Part shown: piece by piece, positions 49,098 to 58,220 of the stretch
How the letters are laid out: each line of letters starts with the position of its first letter
Position numbering within the stretch: the stretch's first letter is position 1
Program-made: the position numbers and the translations under genes
Notes under the pieces: model-generated
Databases searched by the model: none
Seen by the model: the letters and a program-made list of their open reading frames with translations, nothing else
What the model was told of the DNA's origin: nothing
Assembly (NCBI GenBank): GCA_016292135.1
Contig: JAEFAZ010000003.1
Location: 186,001-250,000 of the forward strand
Length of the DNA stretch: 64,000 nucleotides
Direction: 5' to 3'
From: Saccharofermentans sp.
GTDB taxonomy: Bacteria; Bacillota; Clostridia; Saccharofermentanales; Saccharofermentanaceae

Positions 49098-50717
49098 ATG
49101 TCATATACTACACAAGAGCAGATACAAAGGCGCAAGACTTTCGCCATAATATCACACCCTGACGCGGGTAAGACCACCATGACCGAGAAGCTCCTCCTCT
49201 ACGGGGGCGCCATCCACATGGCAGGTTCCGTCAAGGCCAGGAAAGCCGCCCGCCACGCGACATCCGACTGGATGGAGATCGAGAAGAAGAGAGGCATCTC
49301 AGTTACCTCTTCAGTCATGCAGTTCGAGTACGACGGCTACTGCATCAATATCCTCGATACCCCCGGTCACCAGGACTTCTCCGAGGACACATACAGAACC
49401 CTCTGCGCTGCCGACTGCGCGGTCATGCTGCTGGACGGCGCCAAGGGTGTCGAGGCCCAGACCATCAAGCTCTTTGAAGTATGCCGCAAGAGAGGCATCC
49501 CGATCTTCACCTTCATCAACAAGATGGACCGTGCCGCCAAGAACCCCTTCGACCTCATCGACGAGCTCGAAAAGGTGCTCGGCATAAGATCCTGCCCGAT
49601 CAACTGGCCGATAGGAACCGACGGCGATTTCGAAGGCGTATATGAACGTGATTCCAAGCAGGTCCTCCTTTTCGACAAGACGAACGACGACCACGGCGCA
49701 TCGATGGTAACAGAGCAGGTCGCAGGCGTAGACGACTCTTCGCTCGAAAACATAATCAACCACTATCACCTTGAGACGCTCAGGAACGACATAGAGCTCC
49801 TCGACATGGCTGGCGACGAATTCGATGAGGAAAGAGTCGCATCAGGCAATCTGACTCCCGTATTCTTCGGTTCCGCCATCACCAACTTCGGTGTCGAGAC
49901 CTTCCTTAAGCACTTCCTCGAGATGGCGCCGGCTCCCCAGCCCCACCACACGACGGACGGCGAGGTCCTCCCTGAAGACGAGATGTTCTCAGGTTTTGTA
50001 TTTAAGATCCAGGCAAACATGGATCCCAACCACCGCGACAGGATGGCTTTCGTAAGGATCTGCTCCGGCAAGTACGAGAAGAACATGACCGTAAACCACC
50101 TGAGGATCGGCAAGAAGATAACCCTAGCCCAGCCCCAGCAGTTCATGGCCCAGGACCGCAACATCGTCGAGGACGCCTTCGCAGGCGACATCATCGGGAT
50201 CTTCGATCCGGGGCACTTCAGGATCGGCGACACTCTGATCTCGACCAACAGGAGATTCGAATTCGATCCCATCCCGGTCTTCGCTCCCGAAAACTTCGCA
50301 AGGGTCGAACCCAAGGATTCCATGAAGCGCAAGCAGTTCGTCAAGGGCGTTGAGCAGCTCTGCCAGGAAGGTGCGGTCCAGCTCTACAAGCAGCCCGGCA
50401 TCGGAACGGAGACTTACATCATGGGCGTCGTCGGCATACTGCAGCTCGACGTCATCGAATACAGGCTCAAGGCCGAATACGGCGTCGACATCCTGAGGAC
50501 TCCTTTGAACTACACGCTCGCACGTTGGGTAAAGTCGGAGGCTGATCCCGCATTCGATCCTACGGCCCTGACACTTACTTCAACATCCTGCCTCGTCCTC
50601 GACCGTGACGATGAACCCGTCATCCTCTTCGAGTCAGAGTGGGCAGTAAGCTGGACAGTCGAACATAACGAATCGAAGAAGCTCGTATTCGAAGGAATAC
50701 ACAGCAGCTCTGTCTGA
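49098..50717 (+). CDS. prfC: Peptide chain release factor 3
   Basis: A 539-residue translational GTPase that recycles RF1/RF2. G1 is SHPDAGKTTMTEKLLLYGGA, switch I RHATSDWMEIEKKRGISVTS, G3 LDTPGHQDFSEDTYRTL, G4 FINKMDR. RF3-specific C-terminal segments include QFVKGVEQLCQEGAVQLYKQ and GVVGILQLDVIEYRLKAEYG. The upstream site is weak (TGAGGTTTTTGTTCAA before ATG). It is one of the few plus-strand genes and is followed directly by an AT-rich island without an obvious terminator. Confidence 0.98.
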   Translation: MSYTTQEQIQRRKTFAIISHPDAGKTTMTEKLLLYGGAIHMAGSVKARKAARHATSDWMEIEKKRGISVTSSVMQFEYDGYCINILDTPGHQDFSEDTYRTLCAADCAVMLLDGAKGVEAQTIKLFEVCRKRGIPIFTFINKMDRAAKNPFDLIDELEKVLGIRSCPINWPIGTDGDFEGVYERDSKQVLLFDKTNDDHGASMVTEQVAGVDDSSLENIINHYHLETLRNDIELLDMAGDEFDEERVASGNLTPVFFGSAITNFGVETFLKHFLEMAPAPQPHHTTDGEVLPEDEMFSGFVFKIQANMDPNHRDRMAFVRICSGKYEKNMTVNHLRIGKKITLAQPQQFMAQDRNIVEDAFAGDIIGIFDPGHFRIGDTLISTNRRFEFDPIPVFAPENFARVEPKDSMKRKQFVKGVEQLCQEGAVQLYKQPGIGTETYIMGVVGILQLDVIEYRLKAEYGVDILRTPLNYTLARWVKSEADPAFDPTALTLTSTSCLVLDRDDEPVILFESEWAVSWTVEHNESKKLVFEGIHSSSV

Positions 50718-50781
50718 TTTGTTAGTTATCCTCATAGCAGAAACATATTGTTATTCTATACAGCGTTTGAAAAAAAGCGTA

Positions 50782-50946
50782 CTAAATAGGCACATTTATA
50801 TTTCGAGCAATAAAATATACGACTAGAATTATTAACATTCCAACGATTAGGCAAATAACATGTTTTTTCATATCTTTGGCAATTACGGAAACAACCAGTG
50901 ATATAACAAGCGAAATGAAAAATGAAATTGGGAAATCATATATCAT
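50782..50946 (-). CDS. 54-residue two-helix membrane protein (AT-rich island)
   Basis: Read on the minus strand from ATG at 50944-50946 to TAG at 50782-50784: MIYDFPISFFISLVISLVVS, a short basic loop AKDMKKHV, then ICLIVGMLIILVVYFIARNI. Two membrane helices are clear. The frame stays open for 21 more codons upstream with a plausible charged sequence (DLSELNEVNKSRKDEFVRIA) but no start codon, only a TAG further up. The true protein may therefore be longer with an unusual start, or the 5' end may have decayed. It is very AT-rich like its neighbour and lies 53 bases after it. Confidence 0.5.
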   Translation of the reverse strand: MIYDFPISFFISLVISLVVSVIAKDMKKHVICLIVGMLIILVVYFIARNINVPI

Positions 50947-50999
50947 TGCAATACGAACAAATTCGTCTTTTCTAGATTTATTTACTTCATTTAGTTCAC

Positions 51000-51716
51000 T
51001 TAGATCATTCTATTTGAGTAAATAAATGCAACAGCAATAAGCAAAATGATGGCCCCAACAATCAATAGAATTACTTTCTTATTGTTTTTGGTTTTTAGTA
51101 AGATAGCCAAAACCAGCACAAATACTACTATTGTAGTCAAAAAGGATTCAATTATTTGTAACCACGGCAAGTCATCTATTATTGTCCAAACTTGTGCAAC
51201 ATTCGTTTTTTCTTCAGAATAAATTCTACTTGTTGTTAATGCAATACTCCCCACATATCTACCTTTTACTACTATTTTACTTTCAGAGGAAATCATCCCG
51301 AATTTACTTAAGGGAATATCTTCAAACTCTATATCACAGTCTTCACCTTTTGATAATTTTGCAAATAGACTATAAAGTTCTTCTTTAGATAAAATTCTTT
51401 GATTATCATTAAGTGTATCCCTTAATGTCGTATTTTCAAAATCAATATATGCTTGATAATCGTTTGATATTTCTACTGTTCCTTCTCTTCTTCCAACCAC
51501 AATAACATCTTCTATAGATGACCATTTTAGCAACCCTGGATCATTATCCACATCACTAAATCCATTTATCGCTATCAACGGTTCTGAAAGATGGACACAT
51601 ATATTGGGGTTCTGATATTTCCATTGAATTTCAGGAACAACAAATGCAAAAAGCACTGACACAAACCAGAACGTTGTTATCAATAATGCAAAAATAATTG
51701 ATTTAATTTTACCCAT
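51000..51716 (-). CDS. Unknown membrane protein of an AT-rich island
   Basis: A 238-residue protein: N-terminal membrane segment (IIFALLITTFWFVSVLFAFV), a ~150-residue extracytoplasmic domain without Cys-rich or catalytic motifs, then two C-terminal helices (IIESFLTTIVVFVLVLAILL and VILLIVGAIILLIAVAFIY). No family recognised. GAAAGGA lies 9 bases before the ATG. Codon and base composition are far more AT-rich than the surrounding genes, suggesting acquisition by transfer together with the small protein that follows. Confidence 0.72.
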   Translation of the reverse strand: MGKIKSIIFALLITTFWFVSVLFAFVVPEIQWKYQNPNICVHLSEPLIAINGFSDVDNDPGLLKWSSIEDVIVVGRREGTVEISNDYQAYIDFENTTLRDTLNDNQRILSKEELYSLFAKLSKGEDCDIEFEDIPLSKFGMISSESKIVVKGRYVGSIALTTSRIYSEEKTNVAQVWTIIDDLPWLQIIESFLTTIVVFVLVLAILLKTKNNKKVILLIVGAIILLIAVAFIYSNRMI

Positions 51717-51867
51717 ATTGCATAGTCCTTTCTAAACAAAATATACAGACACGAACCTTATTTCTGTACATATTGTTCCCCCATATAAGGAATAAACAAT
51801 TATGCCGCTATCATGGACTTTAACACGCAGAAGAAATGAATTCAACTGCATAGATTAATTCTTTAGA

Positions 51868-52575
51868 TCAGGAAAGAGACTTATGCAGTTCTTTAAGGAC
51901 CTTTATGAGTTCCTCATCAGTTGCAACTTCGATATCGGACTTTATTTCAGGAGAGCCGATCCCTCTCCTGTTTATCCATATGCAGTGCCAGCCGCTTTCT
52001 ATCGCACCCGTTATGTCATGCCTGTATGAATCACCTATCATCCAGATATCTTTGGGATCTAAGTCCAGTCTTTCTTCGATCATGCGGCATAGCCTGACAT
52101 CAGGCTTGGAGATGCCGGCATCACCCGTGACTATTATCTTGTCGCGGTCAAACCAGTTCAGGAGACCTAACATATCCACTTTGTTCCACTGGTGGCTTGA
52201 TTTGCCCGATGTGAGGACAGCAAGTTTTATTGCAGGATCAGCCTTGAAAGCATCAAGCACTTTTACCATGTCCTCACTTATCGACATATGGCTTTGAAGT
52301 TCAAGATACTTATCAGCAGTAAGGACACCGTCGCCCGGAACGAAAGGGAGCCCCAATATCCTGAAGGTCTCTTCGTAGCGCCAGCCGTTGATGTCTCTCG
52401 TCTTGATTTTTCCTGCCTCCAGCGCATCCATGTTGATGTCGCTCTTGGCATAGTAAATGTCTATGAATTCCTTCGGGTCGATGACCTTAATTCCCAGGAC
52501 ATCCTCTGCCGCGGCAACGATCATGTCCTGTCTTACGTAAAGTGTATCGTCTATATCAAAGACTATTCCCTTCAT
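51868..52575 (-). CDS. HAD-superfamily hydrolase
   Basis: A 235-residue haloacid-dehalogenase-like phosphatase. Motif I FDIDDTLY (nucleophile Asp7 of IVFDIDDT), motif II VLTSGKSSHQ, motif III lysine in GDAGISKPDVRLCRM and motif IV MIGDSYRHDITGAIESGWH. The pattern of a small helical cap after motif I fits phosphoglycolate-phosphatase-like or pyrimidine nucleotidase (YjjG-like) members. The substrate is unknown. It follows nudC by 9 bases, so it may act in nucleotide clean-up. Confidence 0.9.
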   Translation of the reverse strand: MKGIVFDIDDTLYVRQDMIVAAAEDVLGIKVIDPKEFIDIYYAKSDINMDALEAGKIKTRDINGWRYEETFRILGLPFVPGDGVLTADKYLELQSHMSISEDMVKVLDAFKADPAIKLAVLTSGKSSHQWNKVDMLGLLNWFDRDKIIVTGDAGISKPDVRLCRMIEERLDLDPKDIWMIGDSYRHDITGAIESGWHCIWINRRGIGSPEIKSDIEVATDEELIKVLKELHKSLS

Positions 52576-52584
52576 AGGAGGCTC

Positions 52585-53409
52585 TTATACCTTCCCCTCT
52601 TTGAACATCCTCATCATCTCGCAGGTGAGTGAGAAATCATCAGGCTGGAGGACAGTCTCTTCCGGGGTCACCCACTGCGCGACCTTTAATTCTCCCGTAT
52701 CCATCCTGATCTCATCGGATCCCGCAAGTTCGCAGAAGAAACCGCAGAGAATGTCTCCTGCTATGCCCCAGGGCTGGGACTTGTAGTAGCGGATATTCTT
52801 TATCTCAAGACCCGCTTCCTCCATGACTTCCCTTCTGCAGGCGTCTTCCAGGGTCTCCCCTATCTCGACGAAGCCTGCGACGAGCGCATAGAAATCAGCA
52901 TCGGGCCTGTTGTATTTGGTAACGAGCAGTTTGCCTTCGTTCCTGACACCTACTATGACAGCGGGATTTAATCTCGGGAAGACTTCCAGACCGCACGACG
53001 GGCAGACCATGGCGCGCATGGTCTTGTGATGCTCCAGATGGGCATTGCACCTTCCGCAGAACTTCGTGTTGCGGTACCAGACAGCAAGATGGTAAGCGGT
53101 GAATACCGCAAACATCTCCGTCCCAATCAGCTTGCCGGACCTTCTTAGCTTGCGGATGTTGAAAGCTTTTAGGTCAGACGTATCCTGAGGGACTTCCCTC
53201 AGAAGGAAATACTCGGTTCCGTCTATAGCGAAAGCATAAGTCAGGCTGCCTTCTATGTCTGAAGCTTGGGGGATCGATAAAGACCCGTCAGAGTCTTCTT
53301 TAAGGAAGACCTTGTCGGCATCAAAACACAATACCGGCGATGAAGCGGCAGATGCCGCCTCCGGCCGGTATTCGTTATAGTATCTTGAAGGATAAATATC
53401 CTGGATCAT
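52585..53409 (-). CDS. nudC: NAD(H) diphosphatase (NudC-type Nudix hydrolase)
   Basis: A 274-residue protein with the NudC order: variable N-terminal domain, a four-Cys zinc ribbon (CGRCNAHLEHHKTMRAMVCP and the following Ser-Cys), PRLNPAVIVGV, the Nudix box GFVEIGETLEDACRREVMEE followed by AGLEI, and the downstream SQPWG motif typical of NADH pyrophosphatases. It hydrolyses NADH, and in some bacteria decaps NAD-RNA. Its ATG overlaps the carB stop by one base (TAATG), so it is cotranslated with carB. Confidence 0.94.
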   Translation of the reverse strand: MIQDIYPSRYYNEYRPEAASAASSPVLCFDADKVFLKEDSDGSLSIPQASDIEGSLTYAFAIDGTEYFLLREVPQDTSDLKAFNIRKLRRSGKLIGTEMFAVFTAYHLAVWYRNTKFCGRCNAHLEHHKTMRAMVCPSCGLEVFPRLNPAVIVGVRNEGKLLVTKYNRPDADFYALVAGFVEIGETLEDACRREVMEEAGLEIKNIRYYKSQPWGIAGDILCGFFCELAGSDEIRMDTGELKVAQWVTPEETVLQPDDFSLTCEMMRMFKEGKV

Positions 53410-56400
53410 TACTTGATCTCGGCGTGGAAATCCTGAAGCGCCTTGACTCCGATCTGTCCGCTCCTTGCAGCCTTGATACCCTCGGCAGAAGCCTTGGCAG
53501 CCGCCATGGTCGTGATGTAAGGAATACGGTTCTTGATGGCACCCTTACGGATGTAGCTGTCATCGTTGACGCTGTCCTTGCCTGCGGGAGTGTTGATGAT
53601 GAGATCGATCTCGCCGTTTGTAACGTGATCCATGATGTTGGGACGGCCCTCGTAGAGCTTCTTAACGTGCTCTGCTTCGATGCCTGCGTCTGCGATCATC
53701 TGATAGGTCTTGCCTGTTGCGAGGATCTTGAATCCTAAGTCGGAGAATGCCTTTGCAACATCGAGAAGGTCGATCTTGTCCCTGTCGGATACGCTGATGA
53801 GGACCGTTCCTTCGAGAGGGAGCTCGGACTTGGTAGCTTCCTCGGCCTTGCAGTATGCATCGCCGAAGTCGGGAGCGATACCCAGAACCTCACCGGTGGA
53901 TCTCATCTCAGGTCCCAATACAGGGTCTACTTCCTGGAACATATTGAAGGGGAAGACAGCTTCCTTAACTCCGTAGTGAGGGATCTTCTTGTTCTTAAGT
54001 TCCTTAACGGGAGATGCGTTGCCCGTAAGGTCTTCGGTCATGATGGCTGTTGCTGCCTTGACCATGTTGATGGCGCATACCTTGGATACGAGAGGTACCG
54101 TTCTGGATGCACGGGGGTTAGCCTCGAGAACATAGACCGTATCTCCCTCGATGGCGTACTGCATGTTCATGAGACCTTCAACATGCATCTCGCATGCGAT
54201 CTTCTTCGTATAATCACGGATCGTTGCTACCTGCTCATCGGAAAGATTGAGTGAAGGCAGAATACATGCGGAGTCACCGGAGTGAACGCCTGCGAGCTCG
54301 ATGTGCTCCATGACGGCGGGAACGAAACAGTCGTCACCGTCGGCGATGGCATCAGCCTCACACTCGGTAGCGTGATTCAAGAATCTGTCGATAAGGATGG
54401 GTCTGTCGGGTGTTACGCCAACGGCTGCCGACATATAGACTTTCATCATGTCATCGTCGTGAACGACTTCCATTCCTCTTCCGCCCAATACGTAAGAAGG
54501 ACGGACCATGACAGGATAACCGATCTTGTTTGCGATCGAAAGAGCATCCTCGACCGTTACGGCCATGCCGGACTCAGGCATGGGGATGCCGAGCTTATCC
54601 ATCATGGCGCGGAAGTGATCACGGTCCTCAGCGAGGTCGATCGTCTCGGGGGATGTACCCAGGATCCTTACGCCGTTGCGCTTAAGGTCAGCTGCAAGGT
54701 TCAAAGGAGTCTGGCCGCCGAACTGGGCAATGACACCCAGAGGCTGTTCCTTTTCGAAGATCGAAAGAACGTCTTCCAGAGTCAGAGGCTCGAAATAGAG
54801 CTTGTCGGATGTATCGTAGTCGGTGGAAACCGTCTCGGGGTTGCAGTTGACGATGATGGATTCAAAGCCGAGGTCACGGAGTGCCAGAGCCGCATGTACG
54901 CAGCAGTAGTCGAACTCGATGCCCTGACCGATCCTGTTGGGGCCGCCGCCTAAGATCATGATCTTCCTGTTGGAAGATACGGGGCTCTTGTCTTCTGCAA
55001 GGTGATATGTCGAATAGTAGTATGCAGCATCCTGTGTTCCGGATACGTGCACGCCTTCCCATGCTTCCTTGATGCCGTAAGAATATCTTGCAGCGCGGAT
55101 ATCGTCCTCGGAAACGTTGAGGATCTTGGAAAGGTATCTGTCAGAGAAGCCGTCGAGCTTAGCTGTACGGAGAACGTCCTCGGAAGGAACCTTGCCTGCG
55201 TTTGCGATGAGGCTCTCTTCTTCTTCAACGAGTTCCTTCATCTGTTCGATGAACCACTTCTTGATGCGTGTGAGATCGTAGAGCTCATCTATGGTCGCGC
55301 CCTTGCGAAGTGCCTCATACATGAGGAACTGTCTTTCGGATGAAGGTTCTGTGAGCTTCTTTAAGAGTTCTTCCTTGGAAAGCTCATTGAAGTTCTTGGC
55401 AAAACCCAGACCGTATCTGCCGGTCTCAAGGGATCTTATTGCCTTCTGGAAAGCTTCCTTGTAGGTCTTGCCGATGCTCATGACCTCGCCTACGGCTCTC
55501 ATCTGTGTGCCGAGCTTGTCGGATGCGCCCTTGAACTTCTCGAAAGCCCATCTTGCGAACTTGATAACGACATAGTCGCCGTCGGGATAGTACTTATCAA
55601 GTGTGCCGTACTTGCCGCAGGGGATCTCATCCAATGTGAGGCCGCATGCGAGCATGGAGGAAACGAGAGCGATCGGGAATCCCGTCGCCTTGGAAGCGAG
55701 AGCGGAAGATCTCGATGTTCTCGGGTTGATCTCGATCACTACGATCCTGTCGGAAACGGGGTCGTGTGCGAACTGGCAGTTGCAGCCGCCTATGACGTCG
55801 ATAGCTTCGACGATCTTATAGGATGCTTCCTGAAGCCTCTGCTGGACTTCTTCGGAGATGGTGAGCATGGGGGCAGAGCAGAAAGAGTCACCCGTATGAA
55901 CGCCCATGGGGTCGATGTTTTCGATGAAGCAGACAGTGATCTTGTTGTTCTTGGCATCACGTACTACTTCGAGCTCCAGCTCTTCCCAGCCGATGACTGC
56001 TTCTTCAACGAGAACCTGATGAACGAGGGATGCTGCAAGGCCTCTCTCGCAGACTGTCCTTAATTCATCGACATTGTAAACGAGGCCGCCGCCTGCGCCG
56101 CCCATGGTGTAGGCAGGTCTCAAAACAACCGGGTAACCCAGTTCGTCAGCAACCTTGACGGCGTCTTCCACGGAATATACTTCGTGGGATCTTGCCATCT
56201 CGATGCCCAGCTGGTTCATTGTGTTCTTGAACTCGACACGGTCCTCGCCTCTTTCGATCGCATCGACCTGGATGCCGATGACCTTGACGTTGTACTTGTC
56301 GAGAACGCCGGCCTTGGCAAGTTCAGAACTTAAATTAAGTCCCGACTGACCTCCAAGATTGGGGAGGAGTGCATCGGGACGTTCTTTTTCGATTATCTGG

Positions 56401-56624
56401 GTAAGACGCTTAACGTTGAGAGGTTCGATATATGTCCTGTCGGCAACAGTAGGGTCTGTCATGATGGTAGCGGGGTTGGAATTGACGAGAACGATCTCGT
56501 AGCCCAACTTCTTTAACGCTTTGCATGCCTGCGTTCCTGAATAGTCGAATTCGCAAGCCTGGCCGATGATGATCGGGCCCGAACCTATGATCAGGATCTT
56601 GTTGATGTCTTCTCTCTTTGGCAT
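53409..56624 (-). CDS. carB: Carbamoyl-phosphate synthase large subunit
   Basis: A 1071-residue ammonia-dependent synthetase made of two homologous ATP-grasp halves. First half: ILIIGSGPIIIGQACEFDYS, RPAYTMGGAGGGLVYN, ENIDPMGVHTGDS. Second half: MILGGGPNRIGQGIEFDYCC, RPSYVLGGRGMEVVHDD, HIELAGVHSGDSACILP. The C-terminal MGS-like allosteric domain is GTVLISVSDRDKIDLLDVAK, then ATGKTYQMIADAG. It supplies carbamoyl phosphate for arginine and pyrimidines. carA is not in the window. GGAGGA precedes the ATG. The upstream gap contains an AT-rich promoter-like stretch with a TCACTA/TAGTGA inverted repeat. Confidence 0.98.
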   Translation of the reverse strand: MPKREDINKILIIGSGPIIIGQACEFDYSGTQACKALKKLGYEIVLVNSNPATIMTDPTVADRTYIEPLNVKRLTQIIEKERPDALLPNLGGQSGLNLSSELAKAGVLDKYNVKVIGIQVDAIERGEDRVEFKNTMNQLGIEMARSHEVYSVEDAVKVADELGYPVVLRPAYTMGGAGGGLVYNVDELRTVCERGLAASLVHQVLVEEAVIGWEELELEVVRDAKNNKITVCFIENIDPMGVHTGDSFCSAPMLTISEEVQQRLQEASYKIVEAIDVIGGCNCQFAHDPVSDRIVVIEINPRTSRSSALASKATGFPIALVSSMLACGLTLDEIPCGKYGTLDKYYPDGDYVVIKFARWAFEKFKGASDKLGTQMRAVGEVMSIGKTYKEAFQKAIRSLETGRYGLGFAKNFNELSKEELLKKLTEPSSERQFLMYEALRKGATIDELYDLTRIKKWFIEQMKELVEEEESLIANAGKVPSEDVLRTAKLDGFSDRYLSKILNVSEDDIRAARYSYGIKEAWEGVHVSGTQDAAYYYSTYHLAEDKSPVSSNRKIMILGGGPNRIGQGIEFDYCCVHAALALRDLGFESIIVNCNPETVSTDYDTSDKLYFEPLTLEDVLSIFEKEQPLGVIAQFGGQTPLNLAADLKRNGVRILGTSPETIDLAEDRDHFRAMMDKLGIPMPESGMAVTVEDALSIANKIGYPVMVRPSYVLGGRGMEVVHDDDMMKVYMSAAVGVTPDRPILIDRFLNHATECEADAIADGDDCFVPAVMEHIELAGVHSGDSACILPSLNLSDEQVATIRDYTKKIACEMHVEGLMNMQYAIEGDTVYVLEANPRASRTVPLVSKVCAINMVKAATAIMTEDLTGNASPVKELKNKKIPHYGVKEAVFPFNMFQEVDPVLGPEMRSTGEVLGIAPDFGDAYCKAEEATKSELPLEGTVLISVSDRDKIDLLDVAKAFSDLGFKILATGKTYQMIADAGIEAEHVKKLYEGRPNIMDHVTNGEIDLIINTPAGKDSVNDDSYIRKGAIKNRIPYITTMAAAKASAEGIKAARSGQIGVKALQDFHAEIK

Positions 56625-56663
56625 TTGTCTTATCCTCCAATAATTTAGTCCGCAAAAATTTCA

Positions 56664-56688
56664 TCACTAAATATACCATAAATAGTGA
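56664..56688. promoter_or_regulatory. Inverted repeat in the carB promoter region
   Basis: TCACTA (56664-56669) and TAGTGA (56683-56688) flank a minus-strand TATATT that could be the carB -10. A regulator bound here would cover the promoter. The -35 is poor and the repeat is only 6 bp. Confidence 0.35.
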
Positions 56689-56724
56689 CTAATAATAGTT
56701 ACATTTTTCAGCTGATCGAAAAGA

Positions 56725-58068
56725 TCAGATAACTATCCTGAATCTCGACTTGATGGGTGCCTTACTGCCTCCCCACCAGCCGTCTCTTCCGTAGTAAACG
56801 GTGTCGTAGAACTTGCCGTCAGCCTCTACCCAGCCGTGGGTATCGTGACAGAACTCAACCTTTTCGAAACCTACCTCGACAAAGAGGTAAGCCATTGCGG
56901 CGGACTGGGAATTGCACTCGCCTCCGCACTTGCGCTGGTCGCCGTATGCGTTAAGGATATTGTTTGCATAATGAGCATCGTAGCATGCCCAGTCCTTGCG
57001 GTGGGAAGTGATGGGCATGTCCTTGACGAGGACGGGGAATGAAGTGACATACTGCCTGCACTTCTTGGCCTTAGCTGCAAGGGACATGGAACTGTCGGTG
57101 ATCTCGGCTGCGACTTCACGCGCCCTGATCATGACGGGGATCTTCTCCTTGGCATAGTCTGTCATGACTGCCTTGCCGTCTGATGCGAGCTTGATGCCGT
57201 TGGCCTCGCCGTTCTTGACCATCTTGGCCGTCTTGCGGTCACAGAAATAATAGTTGTCTTCAACCTTGTACCAGCCCTTCATATCGGTCTTGAGAAGCTT
57301 GCCGTCCTTGCCGAACACGCAGCCCTTGCTGTCGATGTTGTAAGCGCCCGTAGCCATGGCTCCGGTCTTGCCCAAAGTCTTTGCCGACTTAAAGAAGTAG
57401 TACTTGCCGCCGTCGATGGTCTGCCAGCCGGTCGCCATCTCACCCTTGACGTGTGCTGCGCCGGATGCAGTCTTGGAAGACCTGTAGAAATAGAACTTCA
57501 GCCCGTCGATCGTCTGCCAGCCTGTCGCCATCGCACCCTTGGGGTGGGAAGAGCCGGATGTCGTCTTGGATGAACGGTAGAAATAGTATTTGGAGCCGTC
57601 GATGAGCTGCCAGCCGGTCGCCATCGCGCCCTTGGAATGTGCATCACCTGACGTGGTCTTGGAAGATCTGTAGAAATAGTACTTATAGCCGTCGATGGAC
57701 TGCCAGCCCGTAGCCATTCCGCCCTTCTTGTGGGCCTCGCCTGACTGGGTCTTCGCGGAACGGTAGAAATAGAACCTCTCACCGTCTATGGTCTGCCAGC
57801 CTAATGCCATCGCACCCTTGGTGTGGGCTTCGCCGGATGAAGTCTTCGATGAACGGTAGAAATAGAACTTAACGCCGTCGATCGTCTTCCAGCCTGTAAC
57901 GGGCTTGCCTTTCTCATAGTAGAAAGTCTCGCCTCCGTCTGTCACGAAGCCGTTGACAACGTCGTCTGAGATGACAACATTCTTCTGCTTGAGAAGAAAT
58001 AGAGAAGTGGAGGCAAATGCCGCCAGAAAGAGAATGACCGTTATGGTCCTTGATAAGATCTTGTTCAT
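56725..58068 (-). CDS. Secreted wall-repeat protein with C-terminal transglutaminase-like domain
   Basis: A 447-residue exported protein: N-terminal signal/anchor helix (~8-27), then about six 31-residue aromatic repeats of the form GAMATGWQTIDGxKYYFYRSSKT-x(8) (residues ~58-240), a choline-binding/CW-binding-like pattern with an unusually long insert. After two degenerate repeats comes a ~140-residue transglutaminase-like domain with Cys385 (CGGECNSQSAAMAYLF), His411 (THGWVEADGKFYD) and Asp422. Probably a wall-bound cysteine peptidase or crosslinking enzyme. A hairpin CTGATC/GATCAG overlaps its stop codon but lacks a T-run. Its own extended -10 promoter lies upstream. Confidence 0.87.
   Translation of the reverse strand: MNKILSRTITVILFLAAFASTSLFLLKQKNVVISDDVVNGFVTDGGETFYYEKGKPVTGWKTIDGVKFYFYRSSKTSSGEAHTKGAMALGWQTIDGERFYFYRSAKTQSGEAHKKGGMATGWQSIDGYKYYFYRSSKTTSGDAHSKGAMATGWQLIDGSKYYFYRSSKTTSGSSHPKGAMATGWQTIDGLKFYFYRSSKTASGAAHVKGEMATGWQTIDGGKYYFFKSAKTLGKTGAMATGAYNIDSKGCVFGKDGKLLKTDMKGWYKVEDNYYFCDRKTAKMVKNGEANGIKLASDGKAVMTDYAKEKIPVMIRAREVAAEITDSSMSLAAKAKKCRQYVTSFPVLVKDMPITSHRKDWACYDAHYANNILNAYGDQRKCGGECNSQSAAMAYLFVEVGFEKVEFCHDTHGWVEADGKFYDTVYYGRDGWWGGSKAPIKSRFRIVI
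57350..57900 (-). repeat. 93-bp coding repeats (wall-binding repeats, copy A)
   Basis: The landmark CTGCCAGCC recurs at about 57421, 57513, 57607, 57700 and 57793, i.e. every ~93 bases, encoding the 31-residue repeats. High identity between units makes unequal crossing-over and length variation likely. Confidence 0.8.
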
Positions 58069-58146
58069 GTATATCTTGCGCCTCTTCTAAGGTTGATCTT
58101 CAGGAATAGGTGTCTCATGCAGCCACAGGCATACATGATCTCAGTA

Positions 58147-58155
58147 ATTATAGCA
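58147..58155 (-). promoter_or_regulatory. Extended -10 promoter of the 56725-58068 gene
   Basis: Minus-strand TGC-TATAAT followed by TACTGAG. No -35 at the usual distance. Just upstream (58161-58186) a GCCC..TGAC/GTCA..GGGC hairpin without a T-run may mark the end of the preceding gene's transcript. Confidence 0.55.
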
Positions 58156-58220
58156 TTTTCCGCCCCTGACTTCCAGCGTCAAAGGGCTGCGGGAACAAGA
58201 TAAATAATAACGGGGTGAGG

